A stretch of DNA of 64,000 bases, taken from contig LSRX01000009.1 in NCBI GenBank assembly GCA_001939145.1, forward strand, positions 600,805 through 664,804, in the 5' to 3' direction. Position numbers and translations under genes: made by a program. Source of the DNA: Symbiodinium microadriaticum. Taxonomy: Eukaryota > Sar > Dinophyceae > Suessiales > Symbiodiniaceae. The notes under the pieces are model-generated. The model saw only the letters and a list, made by a program, of their open reading frames with translations, was not told the DNA's origin and did not search any database. Below are positions 1-11,420 of the stretch, piece after piece. Numbering within the stretch: position 1 is the first letter of the stretch; the number at the start of each line of letters is the position of its first letter.

Positions 1-759
1 TTCTTACTTGGAGTCTGTTGTATCCAAGGGCGGTCTCCCCTTGCCAGCCGTACGACTAATTTTCCAGCAATGCGCGCAAGATCTTTGCACGGGCTTTAAA
101 TTTTGGGTTGATCTGGGATTATGGCTTATTTTGTTTTATTGTTTGGGAGTTGGGAGCCAAGGTTTCAGGTTTAGGCGGGTTTCACGTTTATGGTACTGTA
201 GAAGTGGGGATGCGAGTTAAAGTTTACTAGCCGAGCGCTGCCCGTTTGCTGAGCCGCTTTTTCATTTAGGTAGTATTCTTGTTTTGCAATGAATGAGCAC
301 CTGACTTGCTCATACTTCCGGTTCCTGTGCTCTTTCTCTGGATGCGAACCTGACTTGTTCGGACTTCTTCGTTCAGTCACCACCTGAGTGGTAAGAAGTG
401 AATGGTTGTGGCTTCGAACCACCGAAGACATGGAACCCTATCGCCACTGTTCTTGCATTACCGGTTGTCTTCCAATCTCTTCGTGCCGTGCTGGAGGTGT
501 TGACGAGCACTAACAGTAATTTACACCCCACATAGTACGGTTTTCTAACAGTTTCATAGTTTCAGCAGAGCATGACGTCAAATAGAACATAAAAGGTCCT
601 TGCCACAAACCCCTATAGACCCCAGTCTCCTTAACCCTTCGGATCTGGCTCTTTCAATGCCTCAAACCTGCAAGCGAAACACTGCTCAACAAACCCTCCC
701 AACTCCGCTGCCGGAGCAGTGCACTCCCTCCCAGAGGTCTTGAAGCACCCCGATGTGTG

Positions 760-884
760 TAATATGGGGGCCTTAACAATTACCTTACTATACGATTCTG
801 GTGGCTCTGTATTACAATTATATTATAATAGGCCCCCCCCCAAAAAAAACACAACAACATTCTTATGATTAAGGCCCTTGCATT
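760..884. mobile_element. Foldback family M1 copy
   Basis: M1 is a foldback element of about 100 bases with terminal inverted repeats GGGGCCTWAATAATTA, often preceded by TAATRTA, and a centre rich in TTTTGGGG or CCCCAAAA. No coding capacity. This copy is diverged, with a C-run/A-run in the centre. Confidence 0.55.
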
Positions 885-1553
885 GCCCCTAAAGCCTAAA
901 CCCTACATCGCGATTATCCTGCTTCCCTTGTGGCAGTCTGGGAGCTTCAATACAGAACTGCAAGGCCAGGATCTGGGGGTTGGGGGGGGGCACTGGGTTT
1001 TCGATGGCTGGTTGGGAAACCCGGGTTCGACGTGAAACCCAAACCCTAAACTTAACACCCTTAAACTCTGCATACAGGAATACCCTTACCCTCAAAGGAC
1101 TCATATTTCAAGGCGTTTGGGCCCAAAGACCCTAAAAGGCTTTTGGGCTATGTTGATGGTAAGGGATAGGGTTAGGAGGTATGTGAGAGGGGAATTATAA
1201 GGGCACTACGAACACGCAACTCAAGGCCCTCAAACTGGTTCAATGTCAGGGGGGGGGGCACGCTGTTCTACATTGTCCTGTCCCAAACAGCCGCACTGCA
1301 CATGTCTGGTTTACGGCCTTCGGGCAACCCCCAATGGAACCCCCTCGCCCAGAAACGCCTGTTGCCAGTCATGCTCAAACGTCATAGACACCGAGCGATA
1401 AAAGCCTCACAAACCCTAAGCTTGACAGGCACTGCATTCCTCAAGCCCTCAGCCCTAAACCCTAAACATCCCAAAATACAACAGCCCTAAACTAGACCCC
1501 TGCAATCGAAGGAAGTGGCTCGGCATCGCCGAGTGTAGGCGGTGTGTCTGCAG

Positions 1554-1594
1554 CCGCACCTTCCCGGGTCGGGAGCTGAGATTGCAAGATTCGG
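1554..1594 (+). CDS. Isolated exon-like island
   Basis: GTGTCTGCAG precedes; the donor GTTTGTGG leads into TTTAGGG repeats. Reads RTFPGRELRLQDS. It does not join the gene A chain in phase, so it belongs to an unseen part or is spurious. Confidence 0.3.
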
Positions 1595-1605
1595 GTTTGT
1601 GGCTC

Positions 1606-1732
1606 AGGGTTTAGGGTTTAGGGTTTAGGGCTTAGGGTTCAGGGTTTAAGGCTTAAGGTTCAGGGTTTAGGGCTTAGGGTTCAGGGTTTAGGGTTTAGGG
1701 CTTAAGGTTCAGGGTTTAGGGTTTAGGAGCCT
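1606..1732 (+). repeat. TTTAGGG-type array
   Basis: About 18 units of TTTAGGG with CTTAGGG and TTCAGGG variants, following the exon-like island at 1554. Confidence 0.85.
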
Positions 1733-2370
1733 GAATCGTTCGTTGGAAGAGGTTTCTTGGAGGTATGTAAGCGGTGTTAAGGGTTCTATACGTCTGAAAG
1801 GGTTTCATGAGAATGGCCTTAATGGTTGATTGGAACAGGGCCTGGGGGGTTATATTCTTCTGATTTAGTGTTAGATTCTTGTGATTTATGTTTGAAAACA
1901 AGAGGCCATAAAGGGATGTCATTCTCACTAACTCCGAGGTGTAGAGTAGCAGGGAGTTGTTGCAGGAGGAGCCCGGAAAATCCAGACGGTTCAATTTTTG
2001 CTCAAAACCCTTCCGGAACAGGTTTTGCGCCTCCACAGCATAAGTTGGCTGAAGGTATATCAGCACTAAAGCCCAAATGAAAGCCATAAACCCTAAATAA
2101 ACCCTATAAACCTTAAGCCCTACACCCGGAATCCTAGACCACTACCCCGAAACTCTGAACCTTGCAAAGCATGAGCCGGCACCCCTCCTAAGGAATGCTC
2201 TCTTAAACGTTAGGTCCAGCGAGCCTGAGTACACCCTGAAGCACAGCTTTACTACAGATCCAATCACCTGCACTACAGCCTAGCGGCCTAGCGTTTAGGT
2301 CCAAGGGTTTAGGGTGTGCGCTTGAGGGTGTGGTTTAGGGTTTGGCGTTGTGCGACTGATTACCTCGGAG

Positions 2371-2418
2371 AGACCTGGTTGGCGTTTGATCGGCCGTGTT
2401 GATGAAGCTCGCGGCAGG
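2371..2418 (+). CDS. Gene A exon (phase 0 to 0)
   Basis: Preceded by TTACCTCGGAG and followed by GTAGGG. Reads RPGWRLIGRVDEARGR. It compares well with the neighbouring inferred exons in composition. No domain is recognised. Confidence 0.4.
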
Positions 2419-2445
2419 GTAGGGACAACGAGCCATGAGGACCCA

Positions 2446-2556
2446 AAACCCTAAACCCCAAACCCCAAACTCAAAACCCTAAACTTTAAACCTAAAACCC
2501 TAAACCCTAAACCCAAAACCTAAACCTTAAATCCAAATCCCTAAACCCTAAACCCC
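2446..2556 (-). repeat. CCCTAAA-type array
   Basis: Degenerate CCCTAAA/CCCCAAA units on the + strand. Confidence 0.8.
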
Positions 2557-2564
2557 CCATTGGG

Positions 2565-2622
2565 TAGTTCTCTAAATTAGGATCCCTTTCTATNCTAAAA
2601 GGGACCCGAATTTAGAGAACTA
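2565..2622. mobile_element. Foldback family M6 copy
   Basis: TAGTTCTCTAAATTAGGATC and its complement around a short centre with one ambiguous base (2594). Confidence 0.55.
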
Positions 2623-2671
2623 TGAAGAACTCTGTTAGTGGCTCTCCTTTTTTTTGTGTAGCTGGGGCCAG

Positions 2672-2686
2672 GCAGCACGGGAGCAA
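2672..2686 (+). CDS. Gene A possible micro-exon
   Basis: Fifteen bases reading AAREQ between a T-rich tract ending in CCAG and the donor GTTCG. Phase 0 on both sides, so it can be skipped or included without changing the frame. Confidence 0.22.
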
Positions 2687-3060
2687 GTTCGATACGTTGG
2701 CTGCTTGACCTGAAGCCTTCAGCATCGAAGCCTGCATAGCCCTACGCCCTAAACTCTGCCTGCATGAAAGCCCCAATTTAAGCCCGAACCCCATCTTCAA
2801 GCCGATGTGCAGAGCATGCATGAGGCAAGGATGATGATGGTGCAGCAGGCAGGGGCAAGCTTTGCAGCCCAGTGTTCGCTCTTGAAGGATTGCAGCTTGG
2901 ATGGGATGTGTGTGTGTGTGTGTGCGCGCCAGCTTGTGCGAGACATGTTTAGCATGTCCAGAGGATCAGGCTAATCGCGGTCGTCGTTGCCGCAGTCAGC
3001 GGAATCATGACTGACTGCTGTCATCTCCCTCGCCTCACAATATCATGGCAGTCAGTAGCC

Positions 3061-3194
3061 ATCATCACCATCACCATCATCATCATCATCATCATCATCG
3101 CCATCGTCAGCATCATCGCTGGCACCATAGCTATCATCATCATCATCATCATCACCGCCATCATCATCACCACGACGACGACCATAATCAGCAT
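3061..3194. repeat. (CAT)n microsatellite
   Basis: Interrupted CAT/CGC triplets; open frames over it on both strands are by-products. Confidence 0.85.
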
Positions 3195-3640
3195 GGCAGC
3201 TAGTCCTCCATTGCACGTGCACGCCAGCGATGCTTTCCTTGACGCATCTTGACGCTTTTTGTATCGTGAGTCTGCCATGTCGGCTCTCATCGCTATAGAG
3301 GTGCAGACGGTGGACGGGCAAACCGGTGCTAGGGTTGCCTTCTTTCAGATACTACCCCGTTGCAGGTTTAGGGTTAGAGTCTTCATGTAAATCCGTCCAA
3401 GATGTCCAGCAAACTGCTTAGCAAGGCTTCGCTTCCTTCGTCTGGTGGTGAAGGGACGGAGCGTCCTTTTAGAAGATGTTTGGAAAAGGTGATGCCAGGG
3501 GAGAACTGGTTGAGGTCTCGAAGAACTCGGCTGGTGGTCAAGGGACCGAGCCCTGAGATCTAAAGCCCTACACAAACCCTGCCTAGACCTTCGTCGAAAC
3601 CCATGGCACCCTTCCAGCACCCTTCACGGAACCATCTTCC

Positions 3641-3910
3641 CTACGCCCTAAACCCTAAGCCCTTAAACCCTAAAAACCCTAAACCCTAAACCCTAACAGA
3701 AGAAGTTTTGAAGAGGCCTCAAAGTACCGTTGAGGGCCTAGGGGGAAGCCCTTAAAGATTCCTTAAAAGGAGGGTTTAGACGTTTAGGGTTAGGGTTTAG
3801 GGATTTTCAGGGTTTAGGGTTTAGATTTTTAGGGTTTAGGCTTTAGGGGTTTTGAGGGTTTAGGGATTAGATTTTTAGGGTTTTGGGGTTCAGGGTTTAG
3901 GGATTTTTAG
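3641..3910. repeat. Opposed telomere-like blocks
   Basis: A CCCTAAA block (to 3696), 80 bases of other sequence, then a TTTAGGG block from 3775. A possible small exon at 3700 was not in phase with gene A. Confidence 0.7.
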
Positions 3911-3957
3911 GGGAGCCCTTTGCTGTTTTTTGTTCTTTAGCTGCTGTTTTTTTGCAG

Positions 3958-4008
3958 CAGGCGCAGAATTGGGATCAGCTCAAAGAGCTTATCGAGTGGC
4001 GCTGCCAG
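3958..4008 (+). CDS. Gene A exon, coiled-coil-like
   Basis: Strong acceptor (CTGTTTTTTTGCAG, a NAGNAG site) and donor CAG|GTTCAA. Reads QAQNWDQLKELIEWRCQ in phase 0. Amphipathic, charged composition typical of a coiled coil. Confidence 0.55.
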
Positions 4009-4983
4009 GTTCAAGGGGTCATCGGGGGTGAGGGCCAAGGGGTTTACGGTTTAGGGGTTTAGGGGTTTAGGGCTTTGGGTTTAGGGGTTTGGGGTTTAGG
4101 GTTTAGGGTTAAGGTTCTTCGGGGTTTAAGGTTGTTGAGGGCGTTTCAGGTCCACAACGCCTCAGCTACTACAGTATGTTTTATAAGGCTATTACTAAAC
4201 CCTAAACCCTAAACCGTAGATTGCAGTGGCTTTGAGTTCAAGGTTCTTGCGAGGGCTATAAGGCTTTTCAGTTTTTTTGGTATGTGTCGGAATTATTAGG
4301 AATCATATCTGCTGATAACCCCTGCATAGACATACTATAATGTGCCCCCCCCTGGGCCCCTTGCGCAAAGCAATCTTTCTGACGTCATTCAGCCCCATAG
4401 AAGCCTTCTGTTTAGGGGTGTGGGGGCCAGGTTCCAAAACTCTTCTTTCTCAAATCTGCCCTCTTCTCCACGGTGGCTTTCAAAAAACCATACCCTGCAC
4501 CCCCTTTTGTGGGGATTCCAGAAATGTGGGTGACTGATTTGAGGATCAAAAGTGTCTACCTCTATCCTCAACCCTAAACCCTAAAGCCTAAGCCCTAAAC
4601 CCTAAGCCCTAAGCCCTGAACCCTAAACCCTAAATCCTAAACTAGAGCCAAACATTGGAGGGCTTAGCCTGGGGGTCTGAGGAAAGGGCTTTTTCTCACT
4701 GGGCATCATTCTTTCGGGCTCCCCAGTACTGTTCATTCTAGTATACTCGGACTTTACCACAGAACCCTGTTCTAGTGATGAAGGCTCAAGAATATCCCCA
4801 AAACCCCCCAAAGTCCTAAACCTAAATGGCCCCAACGCCCAAACCCCCAATTCCTCAACCCGAATCCCTATACCCTAATTCGCAAACCCTACTCCCTAAA
4901 CCTTAAAACCCTACACCCCCCAAAATTCCGATACCCTAAACCCCTCTTATCCCTAAACCCTGAACCCTATGTGGCTGCGGCAG

Positions 4984-5016
4984 GTCACGGAGGACCTGCG
5001 CAGCTGCCTGATCGGA
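4984..5016 (+). CDS. Gene A exon (phase 0 to 0)
   Basis: Follows a CCCTAAA-type block and GGCTGCGGCAG. Reads VTEDLRSCLIG, then donor GTTGGA. Joins the previous and next exon without frame change. Confidence 0.45.
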
Positions 5017-5320
5017 GTTGGAGCTGAGGGACTCATTTTTTAGAGGTTTATAGGGATTAGGTTTAGGATGTCGGGGTTTGCTTTCTTTGGGATTTCCTTT
5101 CTTTAGGGATTCCGGGTTTACGGGTGTCATAGTGTAGGGGCTGATGATTAAATTAAGGCTTAGGGGTTAGGGTCCATTTGGGAGTTTCAGACGTCCAGGG
5201 TGCCCCATTTCGGGTTTAGGGCAGCGCATGCTCTCCGGTTCTATATTTAGGATTGTTCATGGTATTCATATTCCGTTGGTTGTGTGATGTCCTGTTGTTT
5301 GGGAGGCGATTTCGACTCAG

Positions 5321-5348
5321 AAGCAAAAGGAGCTGCAAGCCAAGTTGA
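5321..5348 (+). CDS. Gene A exon, coiled-coil-like
   Basis: After ATTTCGACTCAG it reads KQKELQAKL with one base left over. To meet the next exon in phase the donor must be GA (GAAAGT). A GT at 5344 would break the frame. Lys/Glu/Gln-rich coiled-coil composition. Confidence 0.4.
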
Positions 5349-5364
5349 GAAAGTTTGCCCTAGG

Positions 5365-5497
5365 CCCTAGGCCCCAAAACCCTGAACCCTAAACCCTTAT
5401 TGGGCCCTAAACCCTGAACCCTAAACCCTTATTGGGCCCTAAACCCTGAACCCTAAACCCTTATTGGGCCCTAAACCCTGAACCCTAAACCCCAAAC
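5365..5497. repeat. Minisatellite of telomere-like composition
   Basis: About 3.5 units of 32 bases: CCCTAAACCCTGAACCCTAA followed by ACCCTTATTGGG. Confidence 0.8.
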
Positions 5498-5768
5498 CCG
5501 GTTTAGGCAAGGCTGTAGGATTTTGGGACTTTCGGCTTTCCTCTTCTTGGGTTTGTCCTCCCGGCGGAACAAGACCCTACTCCAGAGCAACCCTTAAACT
5601 CCACCCCCGAATCCTCCCACACACCCTCGGTCCCCAGATATTACACCAACCCTAACCCCTAAAACCTAAACCCCTAAAGCCCTAAACCCTAAACCCCTAA
5701 GCCATCCCACACCCTACGTCCCCAAACCAGACGCCCTGAAAGCCTGAAGCTCTGAACCGACAACCGAG

Positions 5769-5812
5769 AACTCTCCCGCGTGGGGCGCATCATGGAGGAC
5801 GTGCCGTTACAG
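5769..5812 (+). CDS. Gene A exon with telomere-like donor
   Basis: Acceptor ACCGAG at 5763-5768; an in-frame TGA at 5753 excludes earlier starts. Reads LSRVGRIMEDVPLQ. The intron begins directly with GTTTTAGGGTTTAGGG, so the telomere-like repeat itself supplies the donor. Confidence 0.5.
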
Positions 5813-6268
5813 GTTTTAGGGTTTAGGGGTACTATTGGAAATCGTATTCCTGTATAGTCCATATGTCAAACTCGTACACTCTTCCCATTCCTTAGGACTC
5901 CTGATTACAAGTATGCTAGTATAGGAACCTGCTTAATTCAGAAACCTCGGGTCTTTATTGTTATAGGGTTCTTTAACATATGAAACCTGATCTTTGTTTG
6001 TATTTGTAGGGCCAGCCTTTCTTGATCTGGTTCCTACACCATAAGTATCCCCCAAAATCTTCTTGCAATCGTTCCCCCCCTGGGGGAGCTCGGCGGTTCT
6101 CGGCTTTGCTGTTTGTGTTGTTTCTGTTTTGGGGTATTTCTTCAGTGAGGTTGTAGACCTTAAGCCTTAAGGTGTTAAAAGGATGTCTAGGTTCTGTGTT
6201 CATAGACGTTCGCAGAGTGTCAGCGACCGTTGGGATGCTTTTAGTCACTGCGGCGTCCTTAAGATACT

Positions 6269-6415
6269 GCTGATGATATAAATCCTGCATTACCTTAAGG
6301 ACCCCAAACTACGGGAACTATGGTATATTCCTTATTCCTTTATGATATAACCCTAAACTATGGGAAATTATGGTATATTCCCTATTATGGGTCATGCAGG
6401 ATTTACATCATCAGC
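6269..6415. mobile_element. Foldback family M2 copy
   Basis: Terminal inverted repeats of type GTTGATGATATAAATCCTGC; the internal part repeats AACTATGGGAA..TATGGTATATTC twice. About 147 bases. Ends 14 bases before gene A exon 6430. Confidence 0.65.
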
Positions 6416-6429
6416 CGTACTTCCCAGAG

Positions 6430-6502
6430 GACCGGCTGGAGGCTTTGGACCTCGTCGAGAGGCGAACTGAGGAAGTGGCAGAGAAGGTCCAGGCCGGCTC
6501 TG
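6430..6502 (+). CDS. Gene A exon, coiled coil
   Basis: Reads DRLEALDLVERRTEEVAEKV and then QAGS, a clear heptad-like coiled coil, from acceptor TTCCCAGAG to donor GTGTTT. A foldback element (6269-6415) ends 14 bases before the exon. Confidence 0.6.
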
Positions 6503-6943
6503 GTGTTTGAGTCTCGGGGTTTGGGGTTTTAGGGTTTAGGGTTTAGGGGGGGTTTAGGGTTGCCTTTTCTTGTTTGAGGGGATGATGTCCAATACGGGTT
6601 TTATTAAGGGTTTAAGGCTCTTTTTGAAGTGCTTCATTTGGATTCTAGAAGTGTTTGGGTTTCGGGCGTTGTTTCAGATGTTAAGTTCGGGATTGTCAGC
6701 GCTTCTTTGACACTAGGGGTTCTTTGGTCTAGGGTTCCTTGCGGGCTGCACATCCGGTTTGAAGGGGTGCATATGGGGCTTTGTGGGTTTTCGCACGGTC
6801 TAGTACGGCGTTGGAGGAGTTCAGGATTCAGGTTTGGAGGTTTTGGTGTCAGGATTATGCGAATAATTTTCTATTTCCCGGAACCACAGGGTCCGATAAG
6901 GTTGGTTCCTGCTGACACTAACTTGGTGTCATACATCGAGCAG

Positions 6944-6978
6944 TGCAAGCTTCGTTGTCCGTTTACCCGTCTCGCGTG
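6944..6978 (+). CDS. Gene A exon
   Basis: Acceptor ATACATCGAGCAG, donor GTGTCG. With one base carried over it reads VQASLSVYPSRV. Borders are plausible, but the polypyrimidine tract is weak. Confidence 0.33.
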
Positions 6979-7171
6979 GTGTCGCAAGCGGTCATTTCAG
7001 CTTAGGGGTAAGGCATTATGGAAGAGCAATCTCTGGCAAGTAGCCCAAGGATCCGCAGGAAGACATCGCCTGTTTAGCGCTGCAGCAGCTGCTGCTGCAA
7101 TGGCAAAAATTGTTGCCATTAAATATTGGTTGCTACTTACTTCTGATCACTGATCTTTGTTGCTGCTGAAG

Positions 7172-7215
7172 CTCATATACGGGTCGGAGTATGAAGGCCC
7201 CACAAATCCTTGCCT
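7172..7215 (+). CDS. Gene A exon
   Basis: Acceptor CTTTGTTGCTGCTGAAG, donor GTCACT. Reads LIYGSEYEGPTNPC plus two bases. A foldback copy starts 36 bases downstream. Confidence 0.35.
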
Positions 7216-9875
7216 GTCACTGCTTCCTTTAACCCGAACCCTGCGTTTATTATCGGAGCCACAATAATTACCAATACCATTTTTGGAGGTTCCTTAGCAT
7301 AACTATATATAGTGAACTATACACCAAAACCCTACCTAATTATTCTAATTATAAAGGCCCCTACATCAACCTGAAAGAGTCGATATCTTGTTCCGTTGAG
7401 ACTCCAAGGTTTATTTGCGGCAGAAAGCCTCCCTGAACGCTCATCTAATTTCTAAGGTCACTAGAAGTAGTCTGCCTGGCTGCATTGGGGCTGCACGGTG
7501 TCGGGATGAAAGCTGCCTTGCCTATGCGTAGAAGGGCCCTGCACACCATTCTGGGGGTTTCTCATTCCGGGCTGATTTCTGCCTACTGCGGATCCCACAC
7601 ATTGGGGTTTAAATCAGCTTCCCTCAATGTTCAGAACCTCGCACCTGATGATGTGCCTCACTTCTCCGAATGACATAAATTAGAAGCCCATGGACAGTCT
7701 CCCGCCTGCTTATGCCCGCCCGGTAGAACTGTGCCAGTACACTCCCAGATGCATAGCAGCATAACTGAGGCTGGCACCACTGTAGCAGCTTAACAGCAAA
7801 GCAAAAACTCCCTAAGTCCCTTAGAAGACATTCCACTCCGAAGCCCCTGCAAATGAATACTAAGCCTTACTTGCTGGTATAATCTGTAGCAGAAGGCCAC
7901 CAGCTTAATCCCGCGAGGCTTTGGATTCGGACATGGAGAATGCAAGGCTCGTTTGGGCAGTGTGTGTGTGTGTGTGCGCGCCAATTGTTGTGCCAATTGA
8001 TTCGCCTCGCGTCAGCTTTTGAGCATCTGATTCTAGAGAAACTCCCTTGAACGACCGACAACCTTCAAGGCTTAGATAGGCCACGCCTGCAGCGACGCAA
8101 GCCTAAACGCAAACTCTGATCCCCCTTATCAAGTACTAGTACCAGCGAAGCCAAGCACTGTAGATTGAAAAGCTTGCCATCACCACAACCGCTCACTGTC
8201 GTCATCATCTGCAGCATCAGAGCAGCAAGCATTGCGGTAAAATTAGTTTCGCAGGCTCAGCAAGTGGTAAACCCTTAAATGCCATAGTTTCTGTGCCATT
8301 TCAAGTAGATGTCAATGCCAATGCTTCCTCTTTTGTAACCATGGCTAGTAGCATCGATGCTCTCATCGTGCTGATGCCCAGATTAGTCCCTTTAGAACTT
8401 CTTGGTTACAGCAAGAAGGAGATGATCTAGTTATCGAGTTGTGAAGATCAACCATCATTGTCTGGACAAGCCAGACAATCGGACCGGGGCAGGAGTACAC
8501 CTGTACCAACAGCAGCAGCGAACTTCGGAGACCAACAGCCCTGCACCGCAACAAGATATAACAGGCAACCAGATAACAACGGCGAAGGACACCGAGCGAC
8601 TAGGCATTCCAGCTCCGTGCGAAGAAACATAGTTCAAGCCGACAGACATCTGCCGACGACCCCCCACGCACGCACACACTGTTTGCACATACACAGAAGA
8701 GTGGTCAACGATTGCAGCAGTGGAAGCACCTCGGTCAATTGCAATGCAACAGGAACAACTGCGACAGTGGCAGCAGCAAAGCTACCAGTAACGACGACAA
8801 CCGCGGTAGCAAGGGCAGCAGCTGCAGCAGCAACGACAACGATATCAATAGCACCAGCATCGGCAGCTGCAGCCGCAAACCGCAACATCAACGCCAGCAT
8901 AGCAGCGGCAGCAACAGCAGCAGCAGCCCACCTTTGTCCCCACAGCCGAGCCCCGACACGTTTCGGAAGATCAAGCAACGTCAATGAGGCCACAGCCTAA
9001 TTCGGTACGTGCATGGAAATCACTCGGAACTGCGCCGTCACGCTGACCAAGGCAGCTGGCATGGTTGTTTGTACCACGATCGGTCACACGGACATTAAGA
9101 CGGGTGTGGGAATCCCCTGTCCTTAGTATTAGGACCTCGAGTTAGGGACGCCGTGTTGACCTACCTCCGTATGCTATGGACAATACTTGCCTGCGCTTGT
9201 ACAGGAATCGCTTCAGCACTTGCTTGTATAGGGTCCTTGTCAAATGCATTTAACCGAAGACGTCTTGAGTTCAAAGCTCAAAAGTGGCTAGTTGTCTGCA
9301 CTGTTGACTCCGTAAGCTGGCATACGTCTCAAACCTTAAACCCTGAACCCTCAAGCCCGACACTTTCAAACCCCAAGCACGAGACCTAATTAAGGGCCTT
9401 AAACACTAAACCGTTAGCTCCATTAGAATGCTAAGCCCAGAATCTGAAACACTGAGCCGTTAGATCCTTAGCCAGTTTAAAATGCTAAGCCCTATATCTT
9501 AGACTGAAGTCTTAGATCCTAAATCAAAATGGAGGAGCCGCAGCGCCTCGCCCCCACGCGTCGCCATGCGTCTGAGGCTCGCGGGACACAGCAAAAATCC
9601 GAGTTAAGGCCTTGGGGTCTTGGGGCTTACGGGTTAAGGGCTTTAGGGTTTAGGGCTTCAGGGTTTAGGGTTTAGGGTTTACGGGAGGCTGCATCAGCAT
9701 GCCGATAATGCTTGCGTTTCCAACCTTCGAGCCCTATACCGAAAACACGAAACCGAAACTTTACTTGAAGTTCTGGTGCCCTCCAATCTCAATGAGACCC
9801 TACAAACAAAATTGAGTTTTAAAATCACGAAACCCCAAGCTTACTAAAACCCATGTTTTTTTGGATCCTTTTCAG
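7216..9875 (+). other. Long gene A intron with CAG/CAA-rich tract
   Basis: About 2.7 kb with no exon I can place in the gene A phase chain. It holds a foldback copy (7251-7367), a TG run near 7961 and a Gln/Thr/Ala-codon-rich stretch (8490-8990) open in several frames on both strands. Such CAG/CAA composition keeps frames open and is not by itself evidence of coding. Confidence 0.35.
7251..7367. mobile_element. M1 copy
   Basis: Left end GCCACAATAATTACCAATACC, right end ATTCTAATTATAAAGGCCCC then TACATC. Lies in the gene A intron after exon 7172-7215. Confidence 0.6.
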
Positions 9876-9930
9876 GCCTGAGGAGAACCCTGATCTCACG
9901 CTAGCGGGCAAGGGCCATGCGGTCGGCAGG
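9876..9930 (+). CDS. Gene A exon
   Basis: Strong acceptor (TTTTTGGATCCTTTTCAG). Reads PEENPDLTLAGKGHAVGR after one carried base, then donor GTTCCT. The other frames contain stops at TGA or TAG. Confidence 0.55.
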
Positions 9931-10241
9931 GTTCCTTGGCTGCAAGAATGAGTTTAGGGTTTAGGGTTTAGGGTTTAGGGTTTAGCAAGAATGAGTTTAT
10001 GGCTTGGGGTCAACAGTGTTGCAGATTTGTACTGCTGTACGTGTGGAATTGTACTGGTATTTGTAGCATCTGGCCGTGCCTTGGTTCTTGAATCTCGTAT
10101 GGTATATGGGTTTATAATCCATTTTAACTTCAGCCTTGCTGTTAATTACCTCCACCGTCATAGAATTTCGTAAGCGTACTTTTCATAGCATATCCATTAC
10201 ACTGCATTGCTGTATGTGTAGCCAATTGCATTTCTTTACAG

Positions 10242-10299
10242 ATTCTCTTTCGGCAAATCATTGCACAAACTGCCGTGCTGATTGCATTCCGATACAGAG
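10242..10299 (+). CDS. Gene A exon with consensus splice sites
   Basis: Acceptor GCATTTCTTTACAG and donor AGAG|GTAAGG are near consensus. Reads ILFRQIIAQTAVLIAFRYR. Hydrophobic, possibly a buried or membrane-associated helix. Confidence 0.55.
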
Positions 10300-10385
10300 G
10301 TAAGGCTTTGCTATTTTCCTCTTCTCTTCTCACCACCGCTGACTAGTGTACGGCCATCAGAGGAGCAGCACATTTTTTTTGCGAG

Positions 10386-10407
10386 GGTCCTCTTGGCTCG
10401 TACGAAG
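10386..10407 (+). CDS. Gene A small exon
   Basis: Acceptor CATTTTTTTTGCGAG, donor GTTTCT. Reads SSWLVR between partial codons. Needed to bring the following Cys-rich exon into frame. Confidence 0.4.
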
Positions 10408-10455
10408 GTTTCTAAGGGAGTGTATCGGGGCGTTTTCGTGAGGTTTCAGTTACAG

Positions 10456-10617
10456 GTATTCCAGGCATGGCTTATTGAGCTGCGCTTCCCATTGCCCACC
10501 TTCAACACATGTCTGTCAACAGCCCGAGACTCCAAAATGCTCAATCCCAAAGTACTCGTACCCCAACCCTCGCTGCCGACGGAACCCGCAGAACGCACAG
10601 CCCCTCTATCAAGCATG
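10456..10617 (+). CDS. Gene A Cys/Pro-rich exon
   Basis: From acceptor GTTTCAGTTACAG to donor GTTTAGG. Starts YSRHGLLSCASHCPPSTHVC and contains a run of Cys, Pro, Arg and Gln (about six Cys in 53 codons). This could be a small disulfide-bonded or metal-binding segment. No known domain was matched by eye. Confidence 0.45.
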
Positions 10618-10847
10618 GTTTAGGTTAAGGGGGGATTTGGACAGGCTTAGGGCTACCAAAGCCCTTCCCACATCCGAAAAACCCACCGGGTTTAGGGTTC
10701 GGGGGTTTGAGGGTTTGGTATGGCGTTAACGGCATTTTTGACTGAATCTTCAACCCTCTCCAATTCCCCTGCACCTACACCGCAAAGAACCCAAGCTCTA
10801 AATCCCCTAGACCCACAGGAGAAATCCTCGCACGGTGCTACCCAGAG

Positions 10848-10939
10848 TCTACATTCCAGTTCGTTTTTGGGATTACCCGATGGGATCCTAAATATAAACT
10901 TGATTGAACAGAATTTTGGAACTACAGCGGAGACTATAG
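10848..10939. mobile_element. Foldback family M5 copy (diverged)
   Basis: Interior TTTTTGGGATTACCCGATGG and GATCCTAAATATAAAC match the 22 kb copies; ends are degraded. Confidence 0.45.
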
Positions 10940-11122
10940 GTGAGGGCCTTCATTTAACTATAAAAGTTCCTCTAAAGGTTCCGTCAAGGGTTCGGTTACT
11001 ACAGGGGTCCTTTTGAGGAAGCTTTGAAGGAACCAAGGCACTCTTATAGGAGCTCTTACAGGAACCCTTAAAATAGAGCCCTTAAAGGAGCCCGTAGAGG
11101 ACCCCTTTCGGGCTCTGACAAG

Positions 11123-11172
11123 GTCGAGAAGCCACCAAGCCGCATTGCAAGTCCCAACTTTGAAGGCGGAGG
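11123..11172 (+). CDS. Gene A exon with telomere-like donor
   Basis: Reads SRSHQAALQVPTLKAE. The intron starts GTTTAGGGC. Phase agrees with both flanking exons. Confidence 0.45.
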
Positions 11173-11420
11173 GTTTAGGGCTTAGGGGTTAGAGGGTTTA
11201 GGGTTCAGGGTTGAGGGGTTAGGGTTTAGAGGGTTTAAGGGAGAAAGGGCTTCAGGGTTAGAGGGTTTAAGAGTTTAGGGCTTCAGGGTTTTAGGGCTTA
11301 CAGGGTCTAGGGCTTAGAGGGTTTAGGGCTTCGAGGTTTCAGGGTTTAGGTTTTAGAGAGCTTTGGGGTTTCAGGGTTTTAGGGCTTCAGGGCTTTACGG
11401 TTTTAGGGTTTAGCGTTAAG
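11171..11420 (+). repeat. Degenerate TTTAGGG array
   Basis: TTTAGGG, TTCAGGG and TTAGAGGG variants in the gene A intron after exon 11123-11172. Confidence 0.75.

Noticed and set aside
1606-1732. Chromosome end (true telomere)
   Set aside because: TTTAGGG-type runs are short, degenerate, in both orientations and spread over the whole window, with exons between them.
3700-3735. Gene A exon between telomere-like blocks
   Set aside because: Borders are plausible, but no frame fits between the exons at 2371 and 3958 without breaking phase.
6629-7153. 174-codon ORF
   Set aside because: Composition follows TTTAGGG-derived sequence; a short exon in another frame (6944-6978) fits gene A better.
8458-9000. 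180-codon Thr/Ala/Gln-rich ORF
   Set aside because: CAG/CAA-rich low complexity, open in several frames, not in phase with gene A exons; kept only as an intron note.
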